In this document: one piece after another, positions 11,560 through 23,689 of the stretch
How positions within the stretch are numbered: the stretch's first letter is position 1
How the letters are laid out: every line of letters starts with the position of its first letter
The notes under the pieces: generated by a model
What the model saw: only the letters and a program-made list of their open reading frames with translations
Told to the model about the DNA's origin: nothing
Database searches by the model: none
Position numbers and translations under genes: made by a program
Source: Brienomyrus brachyistius
Taxonomy: Eukaryota; Chordata; Actinopteri; Osteoglossiformes; Mormyridae
Direction of reading: 5' to 3'
DNA: 64,000 nucleotides
Assembly (NCBI RefSeq): GCF_023856365.1
Contig: NC_064539.1
Coordinates: 29,229,493-29,293,492, forward strand

Positions 11560-12640
11560 GTATCAGGGAGACGATAAAAAGGAACCCAATTTTTGGTCAG
11601 GAAGAACCAAATATAAAGCATACAGTAACACTTAACTGGAGGGGGCACAGATAATGTAGAAATACACGCTTACTTAATTAACCAGTAACTAAGTCTAAGT
11701 TACGTACTGATACCATATTTGTTCATCATTCGATCAAGATGACTCGTGTATTTCGTGTAGAAACTATTAGTCCATGATTTGTCCTTGAGTAGTGACTGAG
11801 TAATTAAGTAAGTTATCCGCATCCTCTCAAGTAAAGTGTGAGCAAATATACACTAGTTAACACCAGTGGGAGACTGAACTGAATGTTTTTCAGCACTGTG
11901 AATAACCAGCTCTGACAGGCTGTTTAAATCATCTTATTATGTGCTATAAGTTACTCGTGAATAATGCATAGGTCATTTTTAAGAGATTGTTACGAGATCA
12001 TAATGTAACAAAATATGTATGTGGTTAGGGGTTGTAAAACATATAATCCTGAGTTTTCTCCATGCCATAGATCACTGAGACTTGCCCCAGCCACCCTACT
12101 CCTGCTGGCTGTGCCCGCAGCTTGGCAGTGCCCGGCGTTTGCTGGCGCTCGTGCCGCTTGGCCTCCTGTCCCTGTGTCGCCCTTCCCTGCTCGTTCCCGG
12201 ATCTCTTTGCCGACCAGCTAGATACCTGCTATCCCACGCTCAACCAACGAGCACAAAGTTCAATCCATCCATCGGATGAATTTATCACCTAGCATGCATT
12301 TTTATACCTACTCAGAGAAATCCAGCATAACTTCCACATGAAACATACAATTTGCTCTGCCAGAGAAGGAAACTGATCATAAATGGAGTTTATCAGAACA
12401 CTTGGGATGCAACAAACTAGGAGAGGAAAACAAACACGCCGGACAGAACCAACGGTCAGGGAAGGAACAAGAGCTGGAAGGTAAAGACCAAACACAGCAG
12501 CCAGCCGCTGTGAGGTCCCCTCTCAGCCTCTGTCTCTGTCTCTCCCCCCCCCACTCTCCTGCTGTATATTTGTGTTTCCCAAACTGGGCCTTGGGAAAAT
12601 CTGGACTGTAGCAGGGAGCTGAGAGGGAGCAAAAATGTGG
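11560..12640. other. Intron 2 stretch without genes
   Basis: AT-rich to 12050, then a moderately GC-rich unassigned block (12060-12260) ending CAATCCATCCATCGGATGAA, possibly a repeat. Nothing coding. Confidence 0.45.
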
Positions 12641-12655
12641 AGCTTCTGGGAGTCC

Positions 12656-13095
12656 CTGAGGAGCAGCCTGGGAGGCCCTGAGGAGCAGCCTGGGAGGCCC
12701 TGGGGAGCAGCCTGGGAGTCCCTGAGGAGCAGCCTGGGAGCCCTGAGGAGCAGCCTGGGAGGCCCTGGGGAGCAGCCTGGGAGGCCCTGAGGAGCAGCCT
12801 GGGAGCCCTGAGGAGCAGCCTGGGAGGCCCTGGGGAGCAGCCTGGGAGTCCCTGAGGAGCAGCCTGGGAGTCCCTGAGGAGCAGCCTGGGAGGCCCTGGG
12901 GAGCAGCCTGGGAGGCCCTGAGGAGCAGCCTGGGAGCCCTGAGGAGCAGCCTGGGAGGCCCTGGGGAGCAGCCTGGGAGTCCCTGAGGAGCAGCCTGGGA
13001 GTCCCTGAGGAGCAGCCTGGGATCCCTGAGGAGCAGCCTGGGAGCCCTGAGGAGCAGCCTGGGAGGCCCTGAGGAGCAGCCTGGGAGGCCCTGTG
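12656..13095. repeat. 21-22-bp GC-rich minisatellite, about 20 copies
   Basis: Units are variants of GGGAGGCCCTGAGGAGCAGC plus CT (22 bp), with 21-bp forms lacking one G and CTGGGGAG or GTCCCTGAG variants arranged in a partly repeated order. It lies 580 bp past the exon 2 donor in mctp1 intron 2. The 215-residue minus-strand frame over it is Ala/Gln/Gly/Pro/Ser-rich repeat translation and is not a gene. Confidence 0.97.
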
Positions 13096-13674
13096 TAGAT
13101 CATTAGTAATCCTTCACTGATTGCAGCTGAGTAGAGGAGCTTCCTCCTCCCCTAACTCACTTTCACTTCTCACTCTCCTCCTATCGCAGAACTGAAAATA
13201 TGAAGCCTTTTGATTCTAAGGATGATCCTCTGCTCTGCTTATACCGTAGCTGGTAACTAGCTGGGAATGTAAAGTAATCGGGCAAAAACTTTTTGGCCAA
13301 GAAAATATATAAAGTTCTCAAAGAGGGGACAGAGACTGGCGCTCAGGCAATTTAACTGACTGAAAATAGTATTATATTATATAAAACAAACTGCAGTTCT
13401 TAATGCACAAAACATGATATAGCACCTTATACCCAACCTGTGACACATTGTGCGCATTATCTACCCAATAGGAAGGATGCCTGTGATTAGCTTCAAGATG
13501 GTTCAGCACCAAGTCCAACCCAGATCTTTAACCGCAGGGATCTGGCCCTGTTAGCTGCACTGCCGACCCAGGAGGGCGTTGCTGGTTCTGTACGTCCTCA
13601 CCCCATAAAATGTGCCAAGGCTCCCACTGCAGAGAGAGAGCCAAGGGCCCCGCCCCCCCCCCCAGGTTGCTTAC

Positions 13675-13789
13675 CCCCTCTGTCCCTCACAGCGAGGTTG
13701 CTCCCGCTCTTCAGCACGATGTCCAGCTGGTACATTACTGGATTGGCGAGGAGAAGCTCAGCATTACTTGGCCTGGCGGCCTCAGCGCC
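13675..13789 (-). CDS. mctp1: mctp1 exon 2: linker and first strand of C2 domain A
   Basis: 115 nt, 38 codons plus one base, residues 162-199 and the first base of Gly200. The acceptor is CTCTGCCTGCAG after a pyrimidine-rich stretch; the donor is GGGG|GTAAGC. The exon encodes GAEAARPSNAEL (162-173), then MYQLDIVLKSGSNLAVRDRG (180-199). This matches the mammalian SNAE...MYQLDI...RDRGG block just before GTSDPYVKF. Asp197 is the other loop-1 calcium ligand, so both C2-A loop-1 aspartates are kept. Met180 could start a shorter isoform, but its context is weak and I see no evidence for that. In the sense direction the donor is followed within about 10 nt by a run of 11 G then GCGGGG, a possible intronic splicing enhancer. 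Confidence 0.93.
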
Positions 13790-14396
13790 CTGCAGGCAGA
13801 GCAGACAGAGGGTGAGTCACACAGCTCCACTGGGTAATCCCTCCTCACGGAATAAACATTTTAAATATCCCTCGATGTCTCTGTGTTCCCTCTTATTTCA
13901 TTTAGCTTCTGTATTTTGTCCTACACCCTCTAGTAAAAAAAGGAGCCTCACATATAACAATATATATGGCTCGAGTCGCACGGGTGATTTAGTCAGCAGC
14001 TACATTTTGATGTAACACCGCCATTTCAACAGAAGAGGAATTATTTGCAATGCAGCAATAGTAATAAACCGATAGCTCCAAGCGTGTGACTGGGTTGGGG
14101 GGGCGGGGGGGGGGGGACTGCCACAAAGTCATCAAGAAAGACAGAAGACTGAGCAGAAGGCTGTGTTAAAAGTGGAACACTGCGTTTGTTCATGCAATAC
14201 ATTTTATGTCTATTGGGTTCTGCTGTCTAGAGGAGATTCAGTTTCATAGGAGGGAGAGTCATTAACTAAGCAACACTGCGCTAGATATGAAAAAGCAGCC
14301 AGTTGTAGCTTTATTATATTTTTGCACATCAGTGAATACAGATGAATATTTTACTAGCTAGTACATTGGATGAGTGAATAGCACCTCCATCACTGG

Positions 14397-14615
14397 GGTT
14401 GCCAGTCCTGTCCCTGCTCTCCGAGTGGGGTTGCCAGTCCTGTCCCTGCTCTCCGAGTGGGGTTGCCAGTACTGTCCCTGCTCTCGGAGTGGGGTTGGCA
14501 ACCCTGTCCCCGCTCTTCAAGTGAGGTTGCCAGTCCTGTCCCTGCTCTCCGAGTGGGGTTGCCAGTCCTGCCCCTGCTCTTCGAGTGAGGTTGCCAGTCC
14601 TGTCCCTGCTCTCTG
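14397..14615. repeat. 32-bp minisatellite, about 7 copies
   Basis: Units begin GGTTGCCAGTCCTGTCCCTG and end CTCTCCGAGTGG, with a few variants (CAACCCTGTCCC, CTTCGAGTGA). Its right end runs into a SINE scrap at about 14620-14675 (TCCTCCCACAGTCCAAAAAC). Confidence 0.95.
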
Positions 14616-14697
14616 TGTGTGACACCCTGGCTACTGTGATGCGTGTTCCTCCCACAGTCCAAAAACATGCAGTCATGCAAAGTGGCTTCTGTAAAAT

Positions 14698-14997
14698 TCA
14701 CCAAACCATCTGCTTGCTAATTACTGAAACACACCAGAATCTCAAAAAAATATTGATATCACCATTCTGTACAACAGATGCATTTGCATGAAAATTAATT
14801 ATAGATGACTTTATAAGGAACCAACTAATGCAAAAGGGTCAGTTGACATGCGATGTATGTAAATTGCACATGGTGTGTGCGCGCTCTACAACGGACGGGT
14901 ATCTAATTCAGGGCATCCCCTGCCTAATGCCCTGTACTTCCTGGATGGGCTCCAAATGCAAATCTGTATAAGCAGATAGAAGATGATGAATGGATGT
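14698..14997 (+). mobile_element. Unnamed L2-tailed dispersed repeat, copy 1
   Basis: Homologous to 19980-20256. Shared blocks: ATCTGC(T/A)TGCTAAT(T/G)ACTGAAACAC, CAGAATCTC, AAGGGTCAGTTGACAT(G/A), GATGT(A/G)TGT, and an L2-like end with AAGCAG and GAAGATGA(TG)AATGGA. Probably a SINE family with an L2-type 3' end. Confidence 0.7.
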
Positions 14998-15088
14998 TAC
15001 CCTCACACAATTCAGGTGAGTAACCTTGCTGGAACTTAAACCTTTAACCTTCAGGTTATAAACCTAGATCTCTAAGCATGTCGATATT

Positions 15089-16790
15089 GTCAGGGTCGGT
15101 GTTGTGCCACCTGACCCTCCATTTGGTCCTCAGGCATCGCTGGCCGGCCTGCTTCTCCCCTTCCTCTCTGTCAGCCCTAGTGTGTCGTTCCGGCTCCCTG
15201 GACTGCCCATAGCCCCAGGGGTTAAGTGTGCAGGTCAGAGAGTGTGAAAGCACTGGTCACGGGTTTGACGCTGGCTAGAGGCTTCATCGGTTTATTTGTG
15301 TTTATTGGATTTTTGTTCCCCGGTGTATATTTTCTATTTTAGTTTTCTTGTCCTAGGTTTGCCCTGCTTGTGTTCTGTTCTGGTTCTGCTTTAATTATCC
15401 TTGCGTTGTATCCCTAGTGTGGGGTTTGGGTTTTCTAGTTTTGGTGTCCGTTTAGTTCCCTAGCTGAGTGCTTCTTAGTGCTAGTTAACTCCACCTGATG
15501 CTTGTTGCCCCAAGTCTCGCTGATTGGTTGTGTTGGTTATGTTCCACTCCTGCTTCCTTGGTAGCCCGGTTATCTATGTATTGCATAACCCACTCTGTTC
15601 TGTAGTCTGTCACTGTAGTTGTTGCAGTGTGTTTGTGGTTATGTTATCCTTTCCTTTCCTTTCTATCTCTAGTTCTGTTGCTCGGTTACATTGGAGGCAT
15701 ATTTATGGTTCTGTTTATGTCTGCAGTTCAGTCTGGTTGGTTTCCTGTTTGTTTTCACCCCTCATGGTCTTTTTGTTTAGGTGCTTTGACGTATTTTGAC
15801 TTCTAAAGAACCGTTTACAGGTAACATGACTTAGGAGACGTAAGTCGGTGTCTCTGCGGAGTCTTGGATCATGGACATTTTGTCAAGTACTAGGACTGTG
15901 TGTCAGACACAATAATATTGGCCAAGCGAATTTGATCCTTTTTGTTTTACATCCCAGGGAAGATGCTTTCTTGGCTCTCCCTGTCAGGATCGGTGCCTGT
16001 CTGGCCCTGTCCCATGTGTGTTCTCTCTATTTTGGCCAGTGGTTGTTGTGACCCTCTCATTTAGCATCACCCTAGTGTGTTTCCCTGCTCCCGTAACTGA
16101 ACAGGCTAAGAGGTTAGCCACAATCCCAACATCCTTCCTGTTGTGGGTTCAAGGCTGCTCAGTTACCAGCCTCCACTAATTATTTAACTTTTTATGCTTT
16201 CTTAGTTCACCAGTTGTTTATTTTAGTTAGTTCTTTGTTTTCCTACCTGTTCCCTGTCTGTTTGGTTTTCCTCTGTGTTTGGACTTTTTGTGTAACTTTA
16301 TTATTCCGTAACTGCTCCTCATTCACCTGCCTTTTGTTAGCCTTGTTATCAGTGTATTTAAGTGCCTGAATTTGTTCTGTTCCTTAGTCACTCACTGTGG
16401 TTTGTTTCCCAGTCTTGCTCCCAGTTATGCACTTTTCCCTGATTTTGTTGTTTGTTGCATCTCTTATTGTTCACCTTCTTTGACTAGTGTAGTTAGTTCT
16501 CATTTTTCCTGTTTTGTTTTTGACCCCTCATGGTCCCTTTCTTTTCCGGTTCCCCCTTCGTGTTCATCCGTCTGTCGTCTGCCGCTCCATCAATCATCCC
16601 TCTGTTGCTGTTGCCATGCCCTGTTGTAACATTTCCAACTTTTGGATAGTTTTAGTGGCACCTGCCTTGACAATTTTATCCCTTATTCAGCTGAATATTT
16701 TTACTCAAAGAGCTCAAGGTAACAACTGTTCCATCTCAAAAGCTGTTAACTTCCCAGGTTTTCACCCATAACCAGTCTGCCAGACGCTGC
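15089..16790 (+). mobile_element. Two consecutive copies of a T-rich dispersed repeat with tRNA-like boxes
   Basis: Copy 1 starts at 15089 (TGTCAGGGTCGGTG) and copy 2 at about 15981 (TGTCAGGATCGGTG). Both then carry CCCTAGTGTGT, a B-box-like site (ACGGGTTTGACGC near 15260; GTGGGTTCAAGGC near 16145), and a long T-rich arm with TTTTAGTT, TTGTTTTCCT and similar blocks. Translations of the T-rich arm have no family resemblance. Confidence 0.6.
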
Positions 16791-17167
16791 CCCAAAAATA
16801 ACTGGCACAGACCAGAGTACTATTAAAGGCGGGACGTTATTCCTGGCTTGGTTTATGTCGTCTAAGCATAAATAATCAAAAATCCTTGTTTGTTTTGACT
16901 TCAACTTTGACATAATTTTGTAATGGTTATATGTGTAAAAATATAATCTCGATTATGTCCAGAGCCCAGACACAAACTCACTGAAGAGCTATATTCACAT
17001 TTTCATGTATACATCAGAAGGTCCTTATTACGCTCTGTGCACCCTGGTCCCTGAGGTGCACCTGAGAAGGAACCCTCACAGATACCCTGAGGGACACACT
17101 GAGAAGGTAGAGGGCTGCCCGGCTCCGTGTCACACAGCCAAGGAGAAACCTGGGATACCTCCTTCCA

Positions 17168-17308
17168 CAAGTCGACGGGCCCTCCAATAATCTGATAATG
17201 AGGTTGGCCACCTGGAACATCTGGTACCGGATCACGAGGAAGAAGTTCTGGCAGTGGACTGCCCCCGCCCACATGTGCTACATGCTAGGCTGCAATCTGC
17301 GGACTTGA
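17168..17308 (+). pseudogene. Unidentified coding-like segment
   Basis: The plus-strand frame ending in TGA near 17309 reads NNLIMRLATWNIWYRITRKK and continues FWQWTAPAHMCYMLGCNLR. Nearly every codon ends in G or C, in sharp contrast with the AT-rich flanks, and Trp/Tyr/Arg/Lys content is unlike repeat translation. It opens just after CTTCCACAAG, a possible acceptor, and stops occur upstream in frame. I do not recognise the family. It may be a nested or antisense exon, a retro-pseudogene piece or a transposon scrap; the minus-strand frame of 86 residues is an alternative. Confidence 0.25.
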
Positions 17309-17967
17309 GGTGGTTCCACTGCATATTGCTAAAACATATTTCCTACAGCCGTTCTCATACTTTTACCAGAGAGTGGGCCACTGGCAACTCTTCCTCCACT
17401 AAAACATCCTCTGCTCATTAATGCATTTATTTCATTAATTTCTTCTAGGATAATCCTTACATTTAGCTTAAGTTATCTGGTTAACGAAGAAATCTTGGGG
17501 GGGTTACATGAAGTAAGATTCCTCAGTTAGCTGGGTTAACATAACTTTGTGGCGGATTTACCATAATGTACCTAACTTTGGTCAGATGGCTGGAGCGAGA
17601 TTTTAAATTCGAGTCCAGTCTGCGCACACATGTGCACAAACTTACAAGTATGTAACAGTTTTATTACCTTGCAAATAGTCGGTAGGATTTGCAAACTATT
17701 CCAACGCTCTTGATTTAGCTCATTTTAATTTTATAATGGAATAATATAGATTTGCCGTAAGATTTCTTGAATGAGTCTGAGAGTCTGAAAGCACGAGTGT
17801 CACGGCAGACGCATGAGAGCTGTCGATCCTGCCGAACAGCATGCGTTTTGGGTAAGTGGAGAAAACTAAACTATACGCTAACATTAGATGAAAAGTAGGC
17901 AGAGCATCAGTCTCAGCGCTGCTGAGTTGCTGCAAACGATTTCACACACATCAAATAACAAATTAAA

Positions 17968-18800
17968 ATGACTGCAGGACCAAGTAAGAAGCTGAAAACT
18001 TACCACTTCCATACTGAGGGGGAGGAAGTTTTTCCCCAGTTTCTCTTACTCTAAATGCGCCTCTTTGATCAGCCAAATGAGCATCGCTATTCCGGAAAAA
18101 GGAAACCCTTCACAAAATCTACAGCGTCGATTACCCTCCAAACGGCGAGATTGGAAGAAAAAAAGGTGAAAGAACTGAAATCTCAGCGGTCACTTTTTAC
18201 AGCCGAACTCAAAAGCAAAGGCAGCCGCCGAAGCATGACTCTGGGTCAGTCCTATTATAGGCTAGTTACACAGAAAAAAGAGGCATTTGTCAAGGCTGCA
18301 GGCTTAGAGTTTTAGGAACAAACCTGCACTAGTGTCCACCATTAAATCCGTTCGCGGTGTCGTGAGAGCTGCTGATCTGATGCAGCAGCTCAGAAAGGAC
18401 ATAACAGGCTGTGGGTGTTTCTCACTCCAGCTAGATGAGTCAACAGACCTAACTGATACAGCACAATTATGTATCTTTATTAGGATGGTGTTTAAAGACT
18501 CGACGGCGGAACAGGAATGGGGAGGGGACATTTTTCACACATTTAAGGACTTTAGTTGAGAGAACACAGCTGCCAACGTCTAAGTGTCAATCAGCAGTGG
18601 TGGGGCACCTGCACAGTGAGCCATTCCAACAGATTCGTAGCTAAATGCAAAGAAGAGGACTTCAAACAGCAAACTATATGTGCAGAAATTAAAGAGGTCA
18701 TGGATGGACATAGAGCAGATTCAAAATGTCAGGTCACACACTGACAGACACTTACAAGCCTTTGTCGTACTTGAGCCGATTGTCACTTTCAGGATATTTC
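17968..18800 (+). pseudogene. Decayed hAT-family transposase (ZBED/GTF2IRD2-like)
   Basis: An ATG at 17968 opens TAGPSKKLKTYHFHTEGEE, resembling the N-terminus of GTF2IRD2/ZBED-type hAT proteins, then meets a stop near 18052. A second frame (18055-18315) has LEEKKVKELKSQRSLF. A third (18332-18559) has FSLQLDESTDLTDTAQLCIF, the hAT catalytic-core block, and ends DIFHTFKDF. A fourth has NRFVAKCKEEDF near 18630. Weak similarity continues to about 18800. Several stops and frame changes show it is dead. It sits in mctp1 intron 1, antisense to the gene. Confidence 0.85.
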
Positions 18801-19979
18801 CATTTGGAGATGACACTGACGTTGATTCACTGGCTTCTGAAATCAGATCACTGTATCACCTGCTGGGTAGTGGTTGCACATGGAAGAACAGGCCAGATCT
18901 GGCAGACCCAAATAACATTGTGCCAAGTCCCACAAAGCAGGGCTTCTTATTTTCGGTTGACTGTGAATATTTTGTTCACCAAAATGAATCGTGAATGTAC
19001 TCCTATAAGGACAGTTGCATGATATGAAAAATTAACTGTAGCGAGGTTAGATATGGAGGTTGGGGATGAGGAAGGAGTGGTGATTAGATAGGGGAGAGGT
19101 AGGAATGGCGCCATCCACAGGCACATTGTTGTCACTGTCTGTCAGCTTCTTTGCCATTTGTATGCATGCTTTAAGATAAACTAGCGACTCAATAAATATA
19201 CAAGTATATTTCCAAATTTAGAATGCTAATATAACAACTTTTTGCTTGTTTGTCAGTGTCTAGTGCTATTTTCACAAATTTGGTATCTGGTACATTATAC
19301 AGATTTACACGTACCCCCCTTGGTGTCAGTAAGGCAGTTTTTTGCCAGAAAATCATGACAGAGTCTGTTGATATCTGTATGATATTGCGTGGTAGTTACT
19401 TAGTATACACCTTTAGTATATAAGACACAGTTTTTGCTGTTATGTTATGGGAAATATTAGTCATAGTTCAAATCAGAAAGTCATAAAAAGAATATAAACA
19501 TTTATACATGTAAAGAATATAAATAATAGAAATGACATTTTAAGATTTGGAAACCACGGCATACACAAGGAATGAATTGCCTAACTGGTAGGAAATTGGT
19601 AGTAAATTGGCACATATGCTCGTACGTGGAAAGTGCAATAAATCAATTGGTTGTGTCACAATTAGGATTCACAGCATTTGGCTAAAAACACGTTTATTTG
19701 CTTTTATATTTCCAGTGAATCCATCAAGTAATTCTAGAAGTTGTAGAGGTTTGGGGTGTGGGGGGAGTAGGGATTAGATGGGAGAAAAGGTGGCAGTGTT
19801 GTCCAGGGAATGCACTGGTGTTGTTCCAACAACATCATATCTAGTGTCTGCCTGTGTTCAGCGTTCAACAGGTGTACAGCATAACTGCCTATATGAAACA
19901 CCATTGGCTTACCTTCGCAAACCCTGAAACGTTCCCTCAGAGGATGACAGCTCAGGCAAGATCAGTACCAGTGATGTTA

Positions 19980-20256
19980 TGGACCAAATAATCTGCATGC
20001 TAATGACTGAAACACAGCAGAATCTCTTAAATGAAAAGCTGATCATCGCCATGCCGCACAGGAGATACATTGCCATGGGTTTTTCTTACCTAGTCATCTA
20101 TAATTAATCACCTAACCTAGGTTGACCGAAAGGGTCAGTTGACATAAGATGTGTGTGAATAATTCAAGTACATTTGCAAGAGTATAAATAATGTAAATCA
20201 GTTACATTAGCCCCTGGACCCTGACCAGGACAAGCAGTTGGAAGATGAATGGACAT
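19980..20256 (+). mobile_element. Unnamed L2-tailed dispersed repeat, copy 2
   Basis: Homologous to 14698-14997 with the same block order (AATCTGCATGCTAATGACTG, CAGAATCTC, AAGGGTCAGTTGACATA, then CTGACCAGGACAAGCAGTTG and GAAGATGAATGGA). About 5 kb from copy 1, same orientation. Confidence 0.7.
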
Positions 20257-20812
20257 TAGTGAATTACATAGAAAGTATTTACCATTTTACCAAGACTATA
20301 CATGAATTAATAAATCAGATTGCTTGAAAATAAACTATGGTCTTCATATTTACCTAGTAATTAGTGTATGTGGCAACAGCAGATCACTTACTTGTTGAAC
20401 AAATCCAATGACTGTCTCTGCCTCTGAACCAACCATACACACATACGTCCTAAAACTAAGAGGCACGGAATACAGACTCACAGCCAATTTGCTCCCTGTA
20501 TCCCTTCAGCTGCTTTATACTTCTTCATGCATCACTTCCTGTCTGCCCTTCATCAACCCTCAGCAGTTCAGTTCTGTCATCTCAGCCAGGGGCCCTTATC
20601 CATCAGACGTGGGGTCAACCTCAGGCTCACCTGCCGTGACAGGCTCCCCCCCCCCCTCCCCCGGGCCCCCGTAGCGCTGCCACTTGAGGGAGGCCCTAAG
20701 CCATCCGGGGGAAGCGTTTCCTCCTCTCACTCTGCCATTTCCCGTTCTACCCCAGTGCGATGACAAAGAAGCATGTCCTACCAAGGAGATCCATTCTATA
20801 CTTGGATACCCA

Positions 20813-21000
20813 GTAGGGCTGGGTGACATGGACCAAAAATCATATCTCAGCATTTTTAGACAGAAAAGCAGTACATGACATGTATCTCAGCATTTTTTAT
20901 TAAGTGGAATAAATATTCACTTGTTAAAACCGCATGTAGAGCTTGGTGACAACGAAACACAAATACAGTCTTTGCTTCCCTGTTTGCAAACACGTCTATA
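20813..21000 (+). mobile_element. hAT-type terminus (AGGGCTGGG family)
   Basis: Begins TAGGGCTGGGTGACATGG and ACCAAAAATCATATCTCAGC, the common fish non-autonomous hAT end. The right end is not clear; it may extend to about 21260. Confidence 0.6.
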
Positions 21001-21009
21001 TGCAGTATG

Positions 21010-23680
21010 TACATTTTCTTTATTCCAAACAGAAGCCACAAAATAAAGACAAATAAACGACGCGTACACCTGAGTTGGGGCTATAACATAAAAGCGTTTC
21101 ACTCCTCCATGTCCATCAACAGACGCTTTATTCACTTTATGACATTGCTCTCAAAACAGGCTCCGCTCTACACACCTATCATTTCTGTTATTGAAAGGAT
21201 AAAGCAAGTGATGTTGTTTGATGAAGTTTGGACCAAAGCCTCAGCTCAAGTGGCTAAACAATAGGGGTAAGTGGGAAATCAGTTCAGTTACAAATCCGAA
21301 TTCTTCAAGGTAGTGATAAAAATGAATTATTAAAAATCAATTTAATCGTGGATTACCGTAATTATTTTGGCCACATCTGATGCTTCTAATATATTTCCCC
21401 AGTTGCCAGATTGTGATGAGTGATGTTGAGATGCAGTCGTCTGGCACCATGCCATCATGAATAAGCAAGAGTATGAATTAGCATGAATGAGACTTTTCCG
21501 GTACCATCTCAATTTAAATCCAGAGCTGGTCAAACTCCACATTGCAAAGTAATCAGACATGAGTTCAGATAGCTGTTTTGGTTCGTGATTGGGTGCAATT
21601 TCAGTACCGCAGGGAAACAGAATTAGTTTTGACCTGCAAACAAACATGTTTGAACTGCAAACACAATATAAGAACACCTATATAAACACCTAAGAGACGC
21701 TCATTTATACAGTAGAAATAAAAGTTAAAAAAGAAGACTGCATCATAACAATCATAATGAAGTCAATCCCATGTTATCTACTACCGAGTAGTCGCATATC
21801 AGTAGAGATAAACACCCCAGTAACCTTAGTTATTTTTTTTTTTAGCCTGGATTGAATTTCCTGGCAAACGGTCCTCAATATCACAGGGAGACTAGCTTGC
21901 AGAGGCTGATTCGGTCGTGCTCTGGGAATACACACTCTCAAATGAGTTTCAAGTAACATATACTAGTTCGGCATTACGACACTAACAGACAACCTTCTCT
22001 TATCAAGTACTCTCTCTCTCTGGTGTTCATGGAATTTATTGGGAAACCAAAATGTTCCCAAACTAGTCATTTACGTGACATGAGAGGTTCTTCGGGCTCT
22101 CTAGCACTATCCATAACTAACAGTCACAATGTGTTCTATGCTGAACATCTAATTTCACTTTTTATTTTAATTTCAATTTCAATTTAATTAAATTTTAATT
22201 TCACTTGAAGGGGAAAAAATGCATTTAATCGTTTCACTGAAACGAAAGTTATGTAACAGAACACAGCATCTTCAGCAGAAATGATTAAAAAAAAGATTCT
22301 GGGAAAACATATCGACATAATATTGATTGAGGAATTCCCTACCAATTTCCACCCCTACTAGACGATGTATGTTTTTTTTTACATTTAAGAGTGTTTTATA
22401 TGTTGCTTGGTTCACCTTCCCAACATAAGCCAATAATCTTGCCCGATTAAACCCTCCGATCCTCATGCCTTACGGATCTGTTTGCCGTACAAATCACGAA
22501 GTGTTTATGTATTAATTCAGATGGCAAAGGGAGCGTTTCAGAAGTAAGGAGGGAATGACACCAAAGTAAGGTGGTAGCAACTTAGTCAACGTGAATTTGT
22601 GGTGGAAACTACTCTGGACCAAAACAAGTCTTATGAAATTACAGATACTTAAATTACTTATTCTTTACATCTCTGTTTATTTAGAATGCATCACAACTCA
22701 AGTATTGAGTTATAAGTTTAAGCAGCAATATAATAGATGACTCAGCATGTATTGTCATGTTGTTCATATAACTAAATAAATAAGCATTGTTAGTCACACG
22801 GACACTCCCACTCCCATCACGAATTCTTCTCCTTCATCACCGCCGGAGGCAAGGCCACGCAGCACCCATGCCATGTGGGGAAGCCCAATTTAAGAGGCTG
22901 CTAAACACAGACACCACAGCAGGAGAAAATCCATCCGCCAGAACTGGGATTTCTCACACTACCTGTGTCTAAGGCTCACTTTGGTATCCCTGGCTCTACT
23001 TTTCCTTAGGAACAGTCCTTGGGTCTTCAGACCTGGAATCAGGAAAAGCTTCCTGTTGCGCTGCTAGAAAAATTAAATCGATGTGTTTTATTCAGCAGGT
23101 GAATTGGAGACAAAGCCAATCAACATGAAACAATATGCAAGGAGAAAATCTCATGAGGTAAACTGTCATGTAGAGGGAAGGGCGATCCACTGGCAATCAT
23201 CCCTGACTGAAATGCTTTCCCATCACATTAAGAGACTGGAAGTCTGAAACAGGGGCTACAAGACAAGTGGCTGCCCTAAGACCTGACCCTGTCTGCTGTG
23301 CCTCATCCAGAGGATGGCCCCCGAGAGAATGAGGTCATCTTCACCTACCTACATCGATGTTACATAGACCTGCGGTTCATACTTTCAAAGTAAGTCAAGA
23401 AGTGCTTTGTGCAATATTTTATTAAAACCATAAGAATGGAAAAAACAACAAATTACGTCAATTAACTATTTATTAGGTCTGCAGTTTTAAGTACAAATCC
23501 CATTATCAGGTTTCAGCTGAAGATCTGCTGTTGTGTCCAAGTCATTTTTGCAAGTTGCAGAAGTAATGTCCGGAAGTTACAATGCCCAGGGCCACGGAGG
23601 AGATACAACTTATTCCCCCTGACACTTGTACTGTAACCTGTTTACTACACCCATCGAGGGTCTGTGGGGGGGGATGGTAA
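21010..23680. other. Intron 1 stretch without genes
   Basis: AT-rich with small tandem AATTTCAATTTCAATTTAATT near 22160. No clear gene or repeat. Confidence 0.45.
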
Positions 23681-23689
23681 AAATCACTT

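Noticed and set aside
12456..13103. 215-residue minus-strand open frame rich in Ala, Gln, Gly, Pro
   Set aside because: It is the translation of the 21/22-bp minisatellite; other frames are open too and there is no domain.
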